In this document: positions 47,110 through 56,377 of the stretch, in pieces
How the letters are laid out: each line of letters starts with the position of its first letter
How positions within the stretch are numbered: position 1 is the stretch's first letter
Assembly: GCF_008806955.1 (NCBI RefSeq)
Contig: NZ_CP031727.1
Coordinates: forward strand, 3,672,001 to 3,736,000
From: Cellvibrio sp. KY-YJ-3
GTDB taxonomy: Bacteria > Pseudomonadota > Gammaproteobacteria > Pseudomonadales > Cellvibrionaceae
DNA: 64,000 bases
Direction of reading: 5' to 3'
Made by a program: the position numbers and the translations under genes
The notes under the pieces: generated by a model
Told to the model about the DNA's origin: nothing
Databases searched by the model: none
The model's input: only the letters and a program-made list of their open reading frames with translations

Positions 47110-47547
47110 GTGAACAAAAAATTTATCGCCAGTTTATTACTCAGCTTGAGTGCCCTGCCGGGCTTGCCCGCCATGGCCGACGATCTGGGCATTAATGTGA
47201 TATTGGAAGGTGAAGTTGCCCCCGGCGTTTATGGCCGGGTCGAATTGGGCAATGACTCGCGCCCGGACATTTACTACCGCGAGCCCATGATCATCGTCAG
47301 CGATTCAAAATATGCACGCAGCCGACCTGTGTATTTACATGTCCCGCCGGGCCATGCAAAAAATTGGGGTAAACACTGCAGTAAATATCGTGCATGCGAC
47401 CGTCCGGTGTATTTTGTGCGTTCAGCAGAATATGACGAGCACTACACTGACGATCATGGTCATGATGAACACAAGCATGAAAAAAATGATCGCCCAGGCA
47501 AGGGCAAGGGACAAGGAAACGGCAAAGGAAAAGGCAACAATCACTAA
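47110..47547 (+). CDS. Exported protein with charged His/Lys/Gly tail
   Basis: 145 residues starting at GTG. Signal peptide ending 'LPAMADD'. Central part 'YYREPMIIVSDSKY' and 'VPPGHAKNWGKHCSKYRACD', with two cysteines probably forming a disulfide; similar 'VPPGHAKxWxKHCxxY' proteins occur in many proteobacteria without a known function. The tail is His/Asp/Glu-rich ('YTDDHGHDEHKHEKN') and then 'GKGKGQGNGKGKGNNH', suggesting metal or polyanion binding. Periplasmic. Single gene with a strong terminator. Confidence 0.8.
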   Translation: MNKKFIASLLLSLSALPGLPAMADDLGINVILEGEVAPGVYGRVELGNDSRPDIYYREPMIIVSDSKYARSRPVYLHVPPGHAKNWGKHCSKYRACDRPVYFVRSAEYDEHYTDDHGHDEHKHEKNDRPGKGKGQGNGKGKGNNH

Positions 47548-47600
47548 ACACTGTGTTTTCGCCACCCAGACAATTGCAGCACAACCTTTGCGCTGCTTGA

Positions 47601-47627
47601 TCCCCGCCAGCGTGCGGGGATTTTTTT
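47601..47627 (+). terminator. Terminator after the His/Lys-rich exported protein gene
   Basis: Stem tccccgc/gcgggga (47601-47607 with 47614-47620) and seven T residues. Confidence 0.88.
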
Positions 47628-47763
47628 ATCTACTGCAAAAAAACCAGCCACCTTTCTTTACACTCCCGCCACACGGATTTACTGCTTTTCAGGTAAAATC
47701 CGGTAATAAATTTAATGCTTATCGGTTTCACTCTCCAACACTACACATTCGGCAGGAATACGC

Positions 47764-48777
47764 ATGATTACCCACGAACCCAATCCGCTTTACGTTGCCC
47801 ACCCCGATCGTTACAAAACCATGAAATATCAACGCTGCGGCAAAAGCGGCCTGCGCTTATCGCGCTTATCGCTGGGTTTATGGCAAAACTTCGGCGCGGT
47901 GGATTCACAAGCCAACGCGCGTAACATGCTGCGCCGTGCGTTTGATTTAGGTATTACCCATTTTGATTTGGCAAATAATTACGGCCCCAATTTCGGCTCG
48001 GCGGAATCCACTTTTGGCAATATTTTTAAACAGGATTTTGCGCACTACCGCGATGAATTAATTATCTCCAGCAAAGCGGGTTACGACATGTGGCCAGGCC
48101 CTTATGGCATTGGTGGTTCACGCAAATATTTGGTGAGCAGTTGCGATCAAAGCCTGAAACGTACCGGTTTGGATTATTTTGATATTTTTTATCATCACTG
48201 CATGGACCCGGAAACACCGCTGGAAGAAACCATGCAAGCGCTGGATTATATTGTGCGTTCAGGTCGCGCACTTTATGTTGGTATTTCCAATTACCAACCC
48301 GAGCAGACCAAAGAAGCTGCGCGTATTTTGCGCGCATTGGGCACACCACTACTCATTCATCAACCGCGTTACAACATGTTTGATCGCTGGATTGAAAATG
48401 GTTTAACCGACGTTTTAAAAGAGGAAGGTATTGGCTCGATCGTATTCTCCCCACTTGCACAAGGTGTGTTAACCAACAAATATTTGAATGGTATTCCCGC
48501 CGATTCACGCGCAGCGCGCCCCGAATTAATCTACCTGAACAACAAAGACATCACGCCGGAAAAATTACAAAAAGTACAAGCCTTGAATGCGATTGCAGAA
48601 TCACGCGGTCAATCACTGGCACAAATGGCCATCGCCTGGACTTTGCATAATGATGCGGTGACCACCTGTTTGATTGGCGCCAGCCGCCCCGCGCAAATTG
48701 ATGACTCGGTTGCTGCCTTAAACAACCTTGATTTCAGTGCAGATGAGCTTGCAAAAATTGAAACCATTTTAAAATAA
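47764..48777 (+). CDS. yghZ: L-glyceraldehyde 3-phosphate reductase (YghZ/Gpr type aldo/keto reductase)
   Basis: 337 residues. Catalytic tetrad regions 'GITHFDLANNYGPNFGSAE' (Asp, Tyr), 'ELIISSKAGYDMWPGPYG' (Lys) and 'YFDIFYHHCMDPETPLEET' (His). 'YGPNFGSAE' and 'MWPGPYG' are typical of YghZ, which reduces L-glyceraldehyde 3-phosphate and methylglyoxal with NADPH. C-terminal NADP site 'LIGASRPAQIDDSVAAL'. Starts at ATG 47764 (47818 'MKYQRCGKSG' is a second in-frame ATG, but YghZ proteins have the longer N-terminus). Single gene. Confidence 0.93.
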   Translation: MITHEPNPLYVAHPDRYKTMKYQRCGKSGLRLSRLSLGLWQNFGAVDSQANARNMLRRAFDLGITHFDLANNYGPNFGSAESTFGNIFKQDFAHYRDELIISSKAGYDMWPGPYGIGGSRKYLVSSCDQSLKRTGLDYFDIFYHHCMDPETPLEETMQALDYIVRSGRALYVGISNYQPEQTKEAARILRALGTPLLIHQPRYNMFDRWIENGLTDVLKEEGIGSIVFSPLAQGVLTNKYLNGIPADSRAARPELIYLNNKDITPEKLQKVQALNAIAESRGQSLAQMAIAWTLHNDAVTTCLIGASRPAQIDDSVAALNNLDFSADELAKIETILK

Positions 48778-48785
48778 ACCACACC

Positions 48786-48829
48786 GTAGGTTGGGTTAGA
48801 GGCGAGCAGCGCGAGCCTCGTAACCCAAC
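48786..48829 (+). repeat. GTAG-headed palindromic repeat
   Basis: GTAG, GTTGGGTTA...TAACCCAAC with an inner ggcgag/ctcg hairpin. First half of an inverted pair. Confidence 0.72.
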
Positions 48830-48852
48830 AGCAGTGTCGCCGCCCACCGAAT

Positions 48853-48896
48853 GTTGGGTTACGGGACTCGTTAAACTCGCCGCTAACCCAACCTAC
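48853..48896 (-). repeat. GTAG-headed palindromic repeat, inverted partner
   Basis: On the minus strand GTAG, GTTGGGTTA...TAACCCAAC; 23 bp from its partner, the arrangement of a BIME. Confidence 0.72.
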
Positions 48897-48926
48897 GATT
48901 TAACAACCAACATTCCATTTATGCTA

Positions 48927-49127
48927 TCAACTAATAACCCGCGCATAATTCTCCTTCAATTGTTTCTGCGGATACTTCAACGCATAAACCTCTGCCCCCA
49001 TCAACAACACCACAGCAAACAAAATTATCCGCGCTCGCCAGCCCCGACTCCACAAACAATAAGTGAATAACACTGCTAACAATACGGGCAGCCCCACAAT
49101 CAAAAACGATGCAATAAGCTCAATCAT
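48927..49127 (-). CDS. Small membrane protein downstream of creD
   Basis: 66 residues with two TM segments ('LIASFLIVGLPVLLAVLFTY' and 'IILFAVVLLMGAEVYAL') and a basic C-terminal tail. It starts 1 bp after the creD stop, so it is very probably translated with it. No family recognised; a role in envelope maintenance with CreD is inferred from position only. Confidence 0.65.
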   Translation of the reverse strand: MIELIASFLIVGLPVLLAVLFTYCLWSRGWRARIILFAVVLLMGAEVYALKYPQKQLKENYARVIS

Positions 49128-49128
49128 T

Positions 49129-50502
49129 TTAGTGTTCCTTCACTGTCGCACTGGCGGCTTTACTACTAGCGCCCAATGAATACCAATCCACCTTGCGTGT
49201 AAGCAACATAAATGCGCCAAGCACAACAAACAATAACAATGCGCCCATTAACAATGCGTAATCCTCCGCGCTTAACAGGCCATATAACAACAGGTATAAA
49301 AACCCCAAGCCCAAGCTAAATCCCGCACCGCGTATAAAACTTTGCAGCACATAGGACACGTAAAAACCAATCAGCACCACGCAGGCAAATGAGGAAATAG
49401 CGTAAGCCGCAACAAAAGCGATATGTTCAGATAACGCCAGCAGCAATAAGTAGAAAAATGCCAATGCCAACCCCACCAAACCGTATTGAACCGGGTGAAC
49501 CTGCAAGCGTTTTAACACTTCAAATAAAAAGAAACTGGCAAAGGTGAGCGCAATAAATAACAACGCATATTTAATCGCCCGATCACTTTTTACATACAAA
49601 TTGACCGGCTCAACCAAGCTCACACCAAATTGCCGCTGTTGGTATTGATCACACTGTGTGGTGCGAATACAGGCAGTAAAATATTCTGCAAAATTGGTGG
49701 AAAAATAGGATGTCTGCCAACGCGCAGTAAATCCGGTGTTATCAATACTGCGCTCCGCCGGTAAAAAATCGCCCAGAAAACGCGGGTGCGGCCAATCGGA
49801 GTGCAATTCAACATGGGTTTCCTTACCCAAGGGCGCTATATTGAATTGCTCCGTGCCTTGCAACATCAACTTGAAAGAAAAAGGTACTGACTGCGCTTGT
49901 GAATGGATATCTGAAAAAACAGTTGGCGATAACCGTGCATGCACACCATCACCCAGAATTTTTAATTGCGAGCCAGGTTCAAAGTCATAGGTTTGGTGAT
50001 TCAGCTGTAACTGGAGGGAATTTTTAATGCCGCGGATATCGCTAATACCCACCGCCACAAAGGGACTGTTAAAGGTGTAATCGGCCAGATTGGTTTTAAT
50101 GCCGTAATTGAGCGGCAAGGTAAAGTGCCCGTCGATACTATTGTCTGCATGGTAAAGCCGCGCAGTGTAAATACCCAACTGGCGCGACTCGGTAGTCATA
50201 TCACCACTCAAACGAAAGCGGTCAGGTAAAAAGTAGAGATTGTCTTCAATTACCCGCTCATGAAATACTTTTTCCTTAGCCTCATTCAGCGTCCAATAGC
50301 GCTCCTTTTTAGAATATGGGACAACTAATACGGGGCCCACCAGAGTTTGGCTATAGGCTGAGCTGCGCGCTATATCGCGCACAACTTGCTCGCTATAGTC
50401 GCGACGCTCATCAATGGAGTTGCCAATCATTACCAGTGGAATAAGTAACAACAACATTAAACAGCCAATAGCTAAAAATTTGAACAATAGTGAACGATTC
50501 AT
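49129..50502 (-). CDS. creD: Cell envelope integrity protein CreD
   Basis: 457 residues, inner membrane. N-terminal TM ('FLAIGCLMLLLLIPLVMIGN'), 'IDERRDYSEQVVRDIARSSA', a large periplasmic domain with 'LPLNYGIKTNLADYTFNSPF' (in part) and 'TARWQTSYFSTNFAEYF', and about five C-terminal TM helices including 'VHPVQYGLVGLALAFFYLLL'. CreD is the main effector gene of CreBC and affects colicin tolerance, biofilm and beta-lactam response. RBS AAGGAG 6 nt upstream. A direct-repeat array lies upstream. Confidence 0.95.
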   Translation of the reverse strand: MNRSLLFKFLAIGCLMLLLLIPLVMIGNSIDERRDYSEQVVRDIARSSAYSQTLVGPVLVVPYSKKERYWTLNEAKEKVFHERVIEDNLYFLPDRFRLSGDMTTESRQLGIYTARLYHADNSIDGHFTLPLNYGIKTNLADYTFNSPFVAVGISDIRGIKNSLQLQLNHQTYDFEPGSQLKILGDGVHARLSPTVFSDIHSQAQSVPFSFKLMLQGTEQFNIAPLGKETHVELHSDWPHPRFLGDFLPAERSIDNTGFTARWQTSYFSTNFAEYFTACIRTTQCDQYQQRQFGVSLVEPVNLYVKSDRAIKYALLFIALTFASFFLFEVLKRLQVHPVQYGLVGLALAFFYLLLLALSEHIAFVAAYAISSFACVVLIGFYVSYVLQSFIRGAGFSLGLGFLYLLLYGLLSAEDYALLMGALLLFVVLGAFMLLTRKVDWYSLGASSKAASATVKEH

Positions 50503-50556
50503 GGTGATCTCCTTGGATTAATTAGGGATCACTATGCCGATGCTACATGGATTCTT

Positions 50557-50616
50557 TATGGAGAGTTGGCGGTGCTGTATGGAGATTATGTGAATTTTTC
50601 GAGGAGATTGTGCGAA
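50557..50616. promoter_or_regulatory. Direct-repeat array upstream of creD, candidate CreB sites
   Basis: GGAGA cores at 50560, 50581 and 50603, spaced 21 and 22 bp. The last two repeats are GGAGATTATGTGAA and GGAGATTGTGCGAA. On the creD strand they read TTCGC...TTCAC, 22 bp apart, twice the 11-bp period of the E. coli cre tag TTCAC-N6-TTCAC. About 60-115 bp upstream of creD. Confidence 0.55.
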
Positions 50617-50672
50617 GCTGACGAGCGCCCTGCCACTTTGCGCAACTGCAGAGCGCTCGTAGTAACAGTAAA

Positions 50673-51275
50673 CTACCGGCGGTTAAATACCACCTGATTT
50701 TTACTCGGGAAGATAGTGCGGAACTTTTTCATAAATTCATCATTAAACTTGCGCATCCGTTTGGATAATAGCAAATTACCCGAGGTAAAACTGGCAGCAC
50801 AAAGCTCCAAAGTCTGGCTACACAGGTTTTTAGTATTCATTGGCGATGCAAAAAAATAATCCGCAAAGTGTTGTTCAAATTTGTCCATCTGCGCGGGTGA
50901 TACACGTAAATTCTCATTGTTGACTGCGGCACCAAACAGCATATACACCGGAGTTTCAGAGTTCACGACAGGACGCCCGTTAATCCGCACACTGACTAAA
51001 TCAACATTAAATACCATGCGCTGTTTAAAGTAAGACACCACAAAACGCCCTTCCGTTTTTTTGGCTTCTTCCGTGTAACGAAAGCTATACCAGCCCTGAT
51101 TACCCGCCTTGGTAATGCTTAACTGCTTGCTGCCATCTTCACTTAACCAGTCACCGGCTACTGGGCGGGGAGTATCCGGCACATTGGCGCTAGCAAGTGG
51201 TTTGGACAAAAGATCTTTACAGGCAGTGAGCGACAAGAGAACAACACAACACAAAAGCTTGAGCGGCGACAACAT
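50673..51275 (-). CDS. Lipoprotein of unknown function in the cre locus
   Basis: 200 residues. Signal peptide with lipobox 'LLSLTAC', then 'PVAGDWLSEDGSKQLSITKA' and 'GWYSFRYTEEAKKTEGRFVV', a lipocalin-like or beta-sandwich pattern, and a Lys/Arg/Phe-rich helical end. One extra Cys pair ('NLCSQTLELCAASF') could form a disulfide. The ATG at 51275 has GGAG 8 nt upstream. Lies between creC and creD on the same strand; no family recognised. Functional link to Cre is inferred from position only. Confidence 0.78.
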   Translation of the reverse strand: MLSPLKLLCCVVLLSLTACKDLLSKPLASANVPDTPRPVAGDWLSEDGSKQLSITKAGNQGWYSFRYTEEAKKTEGRFVVSYFKQRMVFNVDLVSVRINGRPVVNSETPVYMLFGAAVNNENLRVSPAQMDKFEQHFADYFFASPMNTKNLCSQTLELCAASFTSGNLLLSKRMRKFNDEFMKKFRTIFPSKNQVVFNRR

Positions 51276-51396
51276 TCTTTTAACTCCAGCGACAATCGGT
51301 ATTTTAGTAGGCACTTACAGAGCCATTTTTTAAAACCCGGAGCTTATTTTTTTACCGTCGCCAGAGCTGTAAATAATTGTACTTTCATGCAGCCTT

Positions 51397-52890
51397 TCAC
51401 ACACTAGGGAATTCCAATATCACACTTACACCAGTTGTGGCTAGCGATTGCGCAAGCGGGACATTGGGGGATAAATCCTGAAGCTGGGTGTTCATAATCG
51501 ATAATTTTCCAGCGTGTAAATCCATTACCTCCTGCACAAAACTCAACCCCAATCCGGTACTTTTTTTGCCCGTTTGCGGGCGTGGCAGTGAGAAGAATCG
51601 CTCGGTTAAACGCGCAAAAGCAAATTCGGGGATTGACTCACCCTGATTGAAAATAGATACCTGTAAATGTTCGCCTTGTTTAATTGTCTGCACAAAAATA
51701 ATGCCCCCACGGGGCGTAAAATCAAGTGCGTTTTCAAGCAAGTTATTGAGTGCTTGATGCAATAAAAACACTTCACCAACCACCACTGCAGAGGGCGTAT
51801 AGTCTTTGTGGATTTGAATCGACTGTTGGGCAATACGCGCCATCTGGTTATCCAGCAACTCATCGCACAGTCTATTAAGATCGATAGATTTTGGATCATG
51901 CAGGCTCTGCTGCTGTTCAACCAAAGCAAGGTTCAATAATCGCTCGATTAGATGTTGCAAACGCAGACTTTCAGTATCGATATTGACGATAAAGCGCTGC
52001 CGCTGTTGCTGGTTTTCAAGTGTTTGCAACAGCGGTGTCTGCAATAATTCAGCGGCTGCACGAATACCCGCCAGCGGGCTTTTTAATTCGTGTGCCAATG
52101 TTTGCACATAGCGCTCAATATAGGCTTTACCATCCAATTCACTACGCATGGACTCCAACGCCTGCGCAAGTTGGCGCAATTCACCGCTGGCAATTTTGCT
52201 TTCAGGAATTATTGCTCGCTCGCCCTGGCTAACACTCACCGCATACTCGCGCAACTTGCGCAGTTCGCGGCTCAACCACCAGGAAAATACTGCACCGCTG
52301 AGCAAGCCCAGCAAAATTAAACTGCCCCCCAAAATACCCAAACGCTGTTGGGTGCGATCAATAAAGGGTTGCACACTGCGGTTCGGTTTGGCTACCGACA
52401 CCACACCGATAATGTCATCGCCATTTTTAATGGGCGCGGCCACATACATAATGCTGGAACTTTCATCGCCCTCCTGCTCATGGGAAGAGCGCGCACCGTA
52501 CTTACCTTGCAAGGTTAAATACACGTCATTCCAGCGCGAGTAATCTTGCCCTACCGCAATATTATTGGAGTCCAACAACACAATGCCATTGCGGTCAGTA
52601 ACATAAATACGGTGGTTAACCGCAAATTTATTCACGCCCCAAATATTGGCATTGGGCGTTCGCTGACCATAGGCACGAAAAATATCCGCATAAAAATCTT
52701 TGTTGATTTGATTATTTAACATTGGTTCGCGCAAGAATTCCGCCAGCAAATTGGCAGTATCAACCAGTGTTTCCTCGGTTGATTGACGCACGCCTGGGCG
52801 AATTTCTTCCATCACCGTGCGCAATACAAAGTAACTGCACAACGCCACAAACAGCATGTAAATAATAAATATGCGTAAACTCAGCGACAT
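51397..52890 (-). CDS. creC: Two-component sensor histidine kinase CreC
   Basis: 497 residues. TM1 (~6-25), a periplasmic sensor region (~30-185) with 'VYLTLQGKYGARS' and 'SSIMYVAAPIKNGDDIIGVV', TM2 (~190-212), a HAMP segment, the phosphorylation site 'TLAHELKSPLAGIRAAAELL', and a HATPase domain with 'NNLLENALDFTPRGG' and 'STGLGLSFVQEVMDLH'. It phosphorylates CreB. The ATG at 52890 overlaps the creB stop (TGATG), so translation is coupled. Confidence 0.94.
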   Translation of the reverse strand: MSLSLRIFIIYMLFVALCSYFVLRTVMEEIRPGVRQSTEETLVDTANLLAEFLREPMLNNQINKDFYADIFRAYGQRTPNANIWGVNKFAVNHRIYVTDRNGIVLLDSNNIAVGQDYSRWNDVYLTLQGKYGARSSHEQEGDESSSIMYVAAPIKNGDDIIGVVSVAKPNRSVQPFIDRTQQRLGILGGSLILLGLLSGAVFSWWLSRELRKLREYAVSVSQGERAIIPESKIASGELRQLAQALESMRSELDGKAYIERYVQTLAHELKSPLAGIRAAAELLQTPLLQTLENQQQRQRFIVNIDTESLRLQHLIERLLNLALVEQQQSLHDPKSIDLNRLCDELLDNQMARIAQQSIQIHKDYTPSAVVVGEVFLLHQALNNLLENALDFTPRGGIIFVQTIKQGEHLQVSIFNQGESIPEFAFARLTERFFSLPRPQTGKKSTGLGLSFVQEVMDLHAGKLSIMNTQLQDLSPNVPLAQSLATTGVSVILEFPSV

Positions 52891-53600
52891 CAATGAGCAT
52901 CCGGTTGATAGCAATAACCAAAACCACGTTGGGTTTTAATAGGCTCTGCAGCAGGGTTTACACTGCGTAATTTGGCGCGCAGGCTTTTTATATGGCTATC
53001 GATGCTGCGATCGTAACCTGCATCCACCGTAACCCCCACCGCTGTGAGCAACTGTTCGCGGCTAAATACCCGCCCCGGCTGCGCCAACAGGGTTTCCAAC
53101 AAACAAAATTCAAAGCGGGTTAGTTGCAACAATTGTTGGTGGTAGTGAATAGTTTTACGTTCATGATCTATCGTGAATTCAGCTGAAGTCGAGGTGCGGG
53201 CCGAACTAACCGCAACCGTCGGCACCTCCTGCTGCGGCACGCGTGTGCGCTTTAAAATAGCTTTAACGCGGGCAGCCACTTCCCGCGGGCTGAAAGGTTT
53301 TACCACATAATCATCTGCACCAATTTCAAGCCCCACTACCCGATCCAGTTCATCGCCACGGGCGGTTAAAAACATCACCGGAACTTCGGAAAATTTTCGC
53401 AGTTGCTTGCAGGCTTCAAAACCGGTCATGTCGGGCAGCCCCACATCCATAATAATCAGATCGACCGGTTGCTCCTTAGCGTGAACCAATGCCTTGCTCG
53501 CCAGACTTTCCCAATGGGTGGTAAAGCTCTCTGCCTGCAATACAAATACCAGGCTTTCAGCGATGCTGGGCTCGTCCTCAAGAATCAAAATATGGGGCAT
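52890..53600 (-). CDS. creB: Two-component response regulator CreB (OmpR family)
   Basis: 236 residues. Receiver domain with acidic pocket 'ILEDEPSIAE', phosphoacceptor 'IIMDVGLPDMTGFEA', 'MFLTARG' and 'GADDYVVKPFSPREVAARVK', then a winged-helix DNA-binding domain ('LTRFEFCLLETLLAQPGRVF', 'DRSIDSHIKSLRAKLR', 'RGFGYCY'). Very close to E. coli CreB. The ATG at 53600 fits the family start; no strong ribosome site. Order creB-creC-lipoprotein-creD. Confidence 0.94.
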   Translation of the reverse strand: MPHILILEDEPSIAESLVFVLQAESFTTHWESLASKALVHAKEQPVDLIIMDVGLPDMTGFEACKQLRKFSEVPVMFLTARGDELDRVVGLEIGADDYVVKPFSPREVAARVKAILKRTRVPQQEVPTVAVSSARTSTSAEFTIDHERKTIHYHQQLLQLTRFEFCLLETLLAQPGRVFSREQLLTAVGVTVDAGYDRSIDSHIKSLRAKLRSVNPAAEPIKTQRGFGYCYQPDAH

Positions 53601-53723
53601 GAAGTCAATCCGTAAATAGATAAGGGCTGGGGCGATTCTACAAGAAAGCCGTGATTTAACGTATTGCAATAGCGAGAAAACCGCCCTACCCTCCAAACAT
53701 ATTCCCGTTTCCGGTCAGAGATT

Positions 53724-55931
53724 ATGTCTTCACACAATTCAACACCTGCCGAGCCTATTAGCATTGTAGGCGGCGGCCCTAAAAAAGTGCTCTACACCTT
53801 AAAAACCGTGGCGCGTATCGGCCTGCTTAACTCAGCTAAAGCGCTCAATAGCAAAAACACCTGCAAAGCCTGCGGATTGGGCATGGGCGGCCAACGCGGC
53901 GGTATGACCAATGAAAAGGACGAATTTCCCTCGGTGTGCAACAAAAGTATTCAAGCGCAATCCACCGACATTCAAGCGCCCATCCCCGAGGATTTATTTA
54001 CTCACACGCTGGACGATTTCAAACAATTGAGCGCCTACGAAATTGAACATTTGGGGCGGTTAAATACCCCGCTGTTTAAATCTGCCGATGGCAATAAATA
54101 CACGCCAGTAAGTTGGGAATTTGCACTGGATAAAATGGCACGCAGTTTTGCAGCCACCCACGCGGAGCGCACATTTTTTTATTCATCGGGCCGCTCCTCC
54201 AACGAAGCGGGTTTTGTGCTGCAATTACTCGCGCGTTTGTACGGCACCAATAACGTCAACAACTGCTCCTTCTACTGCCATCAAGCTACCGGCGTTGGTT
54301 TATACAATGTAATCGGCACAAGTACAGCGACAGTGTCATTAGAAGATGTGGGCAACTGCGATTGTATTTTTGTGATAGGTGCAAACCCATCCTCCAATCA
54401 TCCACGCTTCGTGCATCAATTAAAAAATTGTCGCGAACGCGGCGGACAAGTGATTGTTATCAATCCGGCTAAAGAACCGGGTTTAGTACGTTTTGCGGTA
54501 CCCAAGAGCGCTAAATCCATGTTCAGCGGCGGAACCTGGATTGCATCAGAATATGTGCAACCCAAAATCGGCAGCGACCTTGCGTTACTCAAAGGTATCG
54601 CCAAAGCATTGTTGGAAGCGCAACACATCGATGAACAATTTATCGCACAGCACACCGATAATTTTTTAGTGTTTAAACAGGATATTGATAATACGTCGTG
54701 GCAAACCATCACCACTCATTGCGGTATTGATCAGGAAGTAATTCAACAGCTCGCACAGGCATACGCCAAAGCAGAGCGCGCTATTTTTGCCTGGGGCATG
54801 GGCATTACCCATCATTTACACGGTGTTGAAAATGTGGAGGCGATTGCCAACCTTGCGTTGCTGCGCGGCATGTTAGGCAAGCCCGCCGCCGGCTTATTAC
54901 CGCTGCGCGGTCACAGCAATGTGCAGGGCATTGGCACCGTGGGTGTTAAACCCATTTTAGCGGAAGATGTTTTATTACAACTGGAAAAACACACCGGTGC
55001 ACAATTACCGCGTAGCGCAGGCATGGATACCCTTGCCTGTTTGACTGCAGCACACGAAGGAAAAATAGATGCTGCAATGGTTATGGGCGGCAATTTATTT
55101 GCCGCAACACCGAATAGCCACTGGGCGCAACAAGCGCTGGATAAAATCCCCTTTAAAGTGTACTTGACCACTACACTCAACCTGGGTCACGTGACTGGCA
55201 TGGAAACCAGTGAAGCATTAATTTTACCGGTCACCGCGCGGGATGAAGAGTGGCAACCCACCACCCAGGAATCCATGTTTAATTATGTGCGTTTAAGTGA
55301 TGGAGGTATAAATCGCTTGCACAATGTAAAACCGGAAGTAGAAATTCTGTGCGAATTAGGCAAACGCTTATTACCTGAATGCCCACTCGATTTTAATCAA
55401 CTGAAACAACACGACTCTATTCGCGCGGCGATTGCCGCGACCATTCCCGGCTTGAGTGAATTAAAAGATATCGCACACACCAAACAAGAATTCACGATTC
55501 AAAATCGCTTACTGAGCACACCGGAATTTGCCACGAAAAACGGCAAAGCCCAATTTCAAACCAACGTATTACCCGAGACTATCACCAACAATGATTTCCC
55601 GTTTGTATTAGCGAGTATTCGCAGCGAAGGTCAATTTAATTCGATTATTTACGAAGAGACGGACTCTTATCGCGGGACTAATACCCGCTGGTCGGTATTG
55701 ATGAACAAGGAAGATATTCAAGCGCTGGGAGTTGCCGCCGGTGACGCCGTAACCTTGCGTTCGGCGCAAGGTGAAATGAAAGCCGTCACTGTTTTTGCGT
55801 TTGATGTGCCGCGCGGTAATGTCCTGGCTTATTACCCGGAAGCCAATGTCCTGATTGCCACCACTTACGACCCGCGCAGTAAAACACCGGCCTTTAAATC
55901 GGTGCCAGTACAAGTGACTCCATGCAAATAG
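53724..55931 (+). CDS. FdhF/YdeP family molybdopterin oxidoreductase
   Basis: 735 residues. N-terminal 'KNTCKACGLGMGGQRGGMTN' retains only part of the [4Fe-4S] cysteine pattern, as in YdeP; molybdopterin domains follow ('SSGRSSNEAGFVLQLLARLY', 'FYCHQATGVGLYNVIGTSTA', 'IFVIGANPSSNHPRFVHQLK'), and a C-terminal dinucleotide-binding domain ('RSEGQFNSIIYEETDSYRGT'). Cytoplasmic, no Tat signal. E. coli YdeP is linked to acid resistance; the substrate is unknown. Divergent from creB with a 123-bp gap. Confidence 0.9.
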   Translation: MSSHNSTPAEPISIVGGGPKKVLYTLKTVARIGLLNSAKALNSKNTCKACGLGMGGQRGGMTNEKDEFPSVCNKSIQAQSTDIQAPIPEDLFTHTLDDFKQLSAYEIEHLGRLNTPLFKSADGNKYTPVSWEFALDKMARSFAATHAERTFFYSSGRSSNEAGFVLQLLARLYGTNNVNNCSFYCHQATGVGLYNVIGTSTATVSLEDVGNCDCIFVIGANPSSNHPRFVHQLKNCRERGGQVIVINPAKEPGLVRFAVPKSAKSMFSGGTWIASEYVQPKIGSDLALLKGIAKALLEAQHIDEQFIAQHTDNFLVFKQDIDNTSWQTITTHCGIDQEVIQQLAQAYAKAERAIFAWGMGITHHLHGVENVEAIANLALLRGMLGKPAAGLLPLRGHSNVQGIGTVGVKPILAEDVLLQLEKHTGAQLPRSAGMDTLACLTAAHEGKIDAAMVMGGNLFAATPNSHWAQQALDKIPFKVYLTTTLNLGHVTGMETSEALILPVTARDEEWQPTTQESMFNYVRLSDGGINRLHNVKPEVEILCELGKRLLPECPLDFNQLKQHDSIRAAIAATIPGLSELKDIAHTKQEFTIQNRLLSTPEFATKNGKAQFQTNVLPETITNNDFPFVLASIRSEGQFNSIIYEETDSYRGTNTRWSVLMNKEDIQALGVAAGDAVTLRSAQGEMKAVTVFAFDVPRGNVLAYYPEANVLIATTYDPRSKTPAFKSVPVQVTPCK

Positions 55932-55935
55932 TTTG

Positions 55936-56199
55936 TTAGATAGAAATATTGATGGTGGTTTTCGGGGCTTTGCGGCGGTCGCGCCCTGCGCGGGTTTCAA
56001 CAATGGTCTGGTCTGCTTTATGGCGACGATCCTGCTTGCGACGCTCAACTCCACCGGGTGGACCTATAGCATCCAGGCCAGCAGAACGCTGTTGCTGCTG
56101 ATTTTCATTGGCATAGGGGCTCACCGCCGTAGTCGCTGAAGGACGACTGGGCGCTTTAACCGATACCGGTCGAGGCTGGATTGGTCCAAGGTAAACCAT
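55936..56199 (-). CDS. Small basic protein of unknown function
   Basis: 87 residues, convergent with the YdeP-type gene, stops 5 bp apart. Gln-rich middle ('ANENQQQQRSAG') and an Arg-rich C-terminus 'GGVERRKQDRRHKADQTIVE' and 'TRAGRDRRKAP'. This doubled R-R pattern is familiar from small uncharacterised gammaproteobacterial proteins, but I cannot name a family. Nucleic acid binding is possible. Confidence 0.55.
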   Translation of the reverse strand: MVYLGPIQPRPVSVKAPSRPSATTAVSPYANENQQQQRSAGLDAIGPPGGVERRKQDRRHKADQTIVETRAGRDRRKAPKTTINISI

Positions 56200-56343
56200 G
56201 ATTGCACCTGAATTCGCAAGTTACAGTCAATTTATCGGCAGCATTCAATCGCCCTTTAACCTTAAGTGCCCAAGATACGTAAAACTGACACCAAGGTCAC
56301 ATTTTAACCAAAAACTCGGTCAGATTTCCGCCTAAAGAAACAC

Positions 56344-56371
56344 TTGACCATCCATTTCAGTCTTTTATACT
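56344..56371 (+). promoter_or_regulatory. Sigma-70 promoter of the riboswitch-terC unit
   Basis: TTGACC (56344-56349), 16 nt, TATACT (56366-56371), each 5/6 of consensus; start expected near 56378, right at the aptamer edge. Confidence 0.75.
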
Positions 56372-56377
56372 CGCTTT

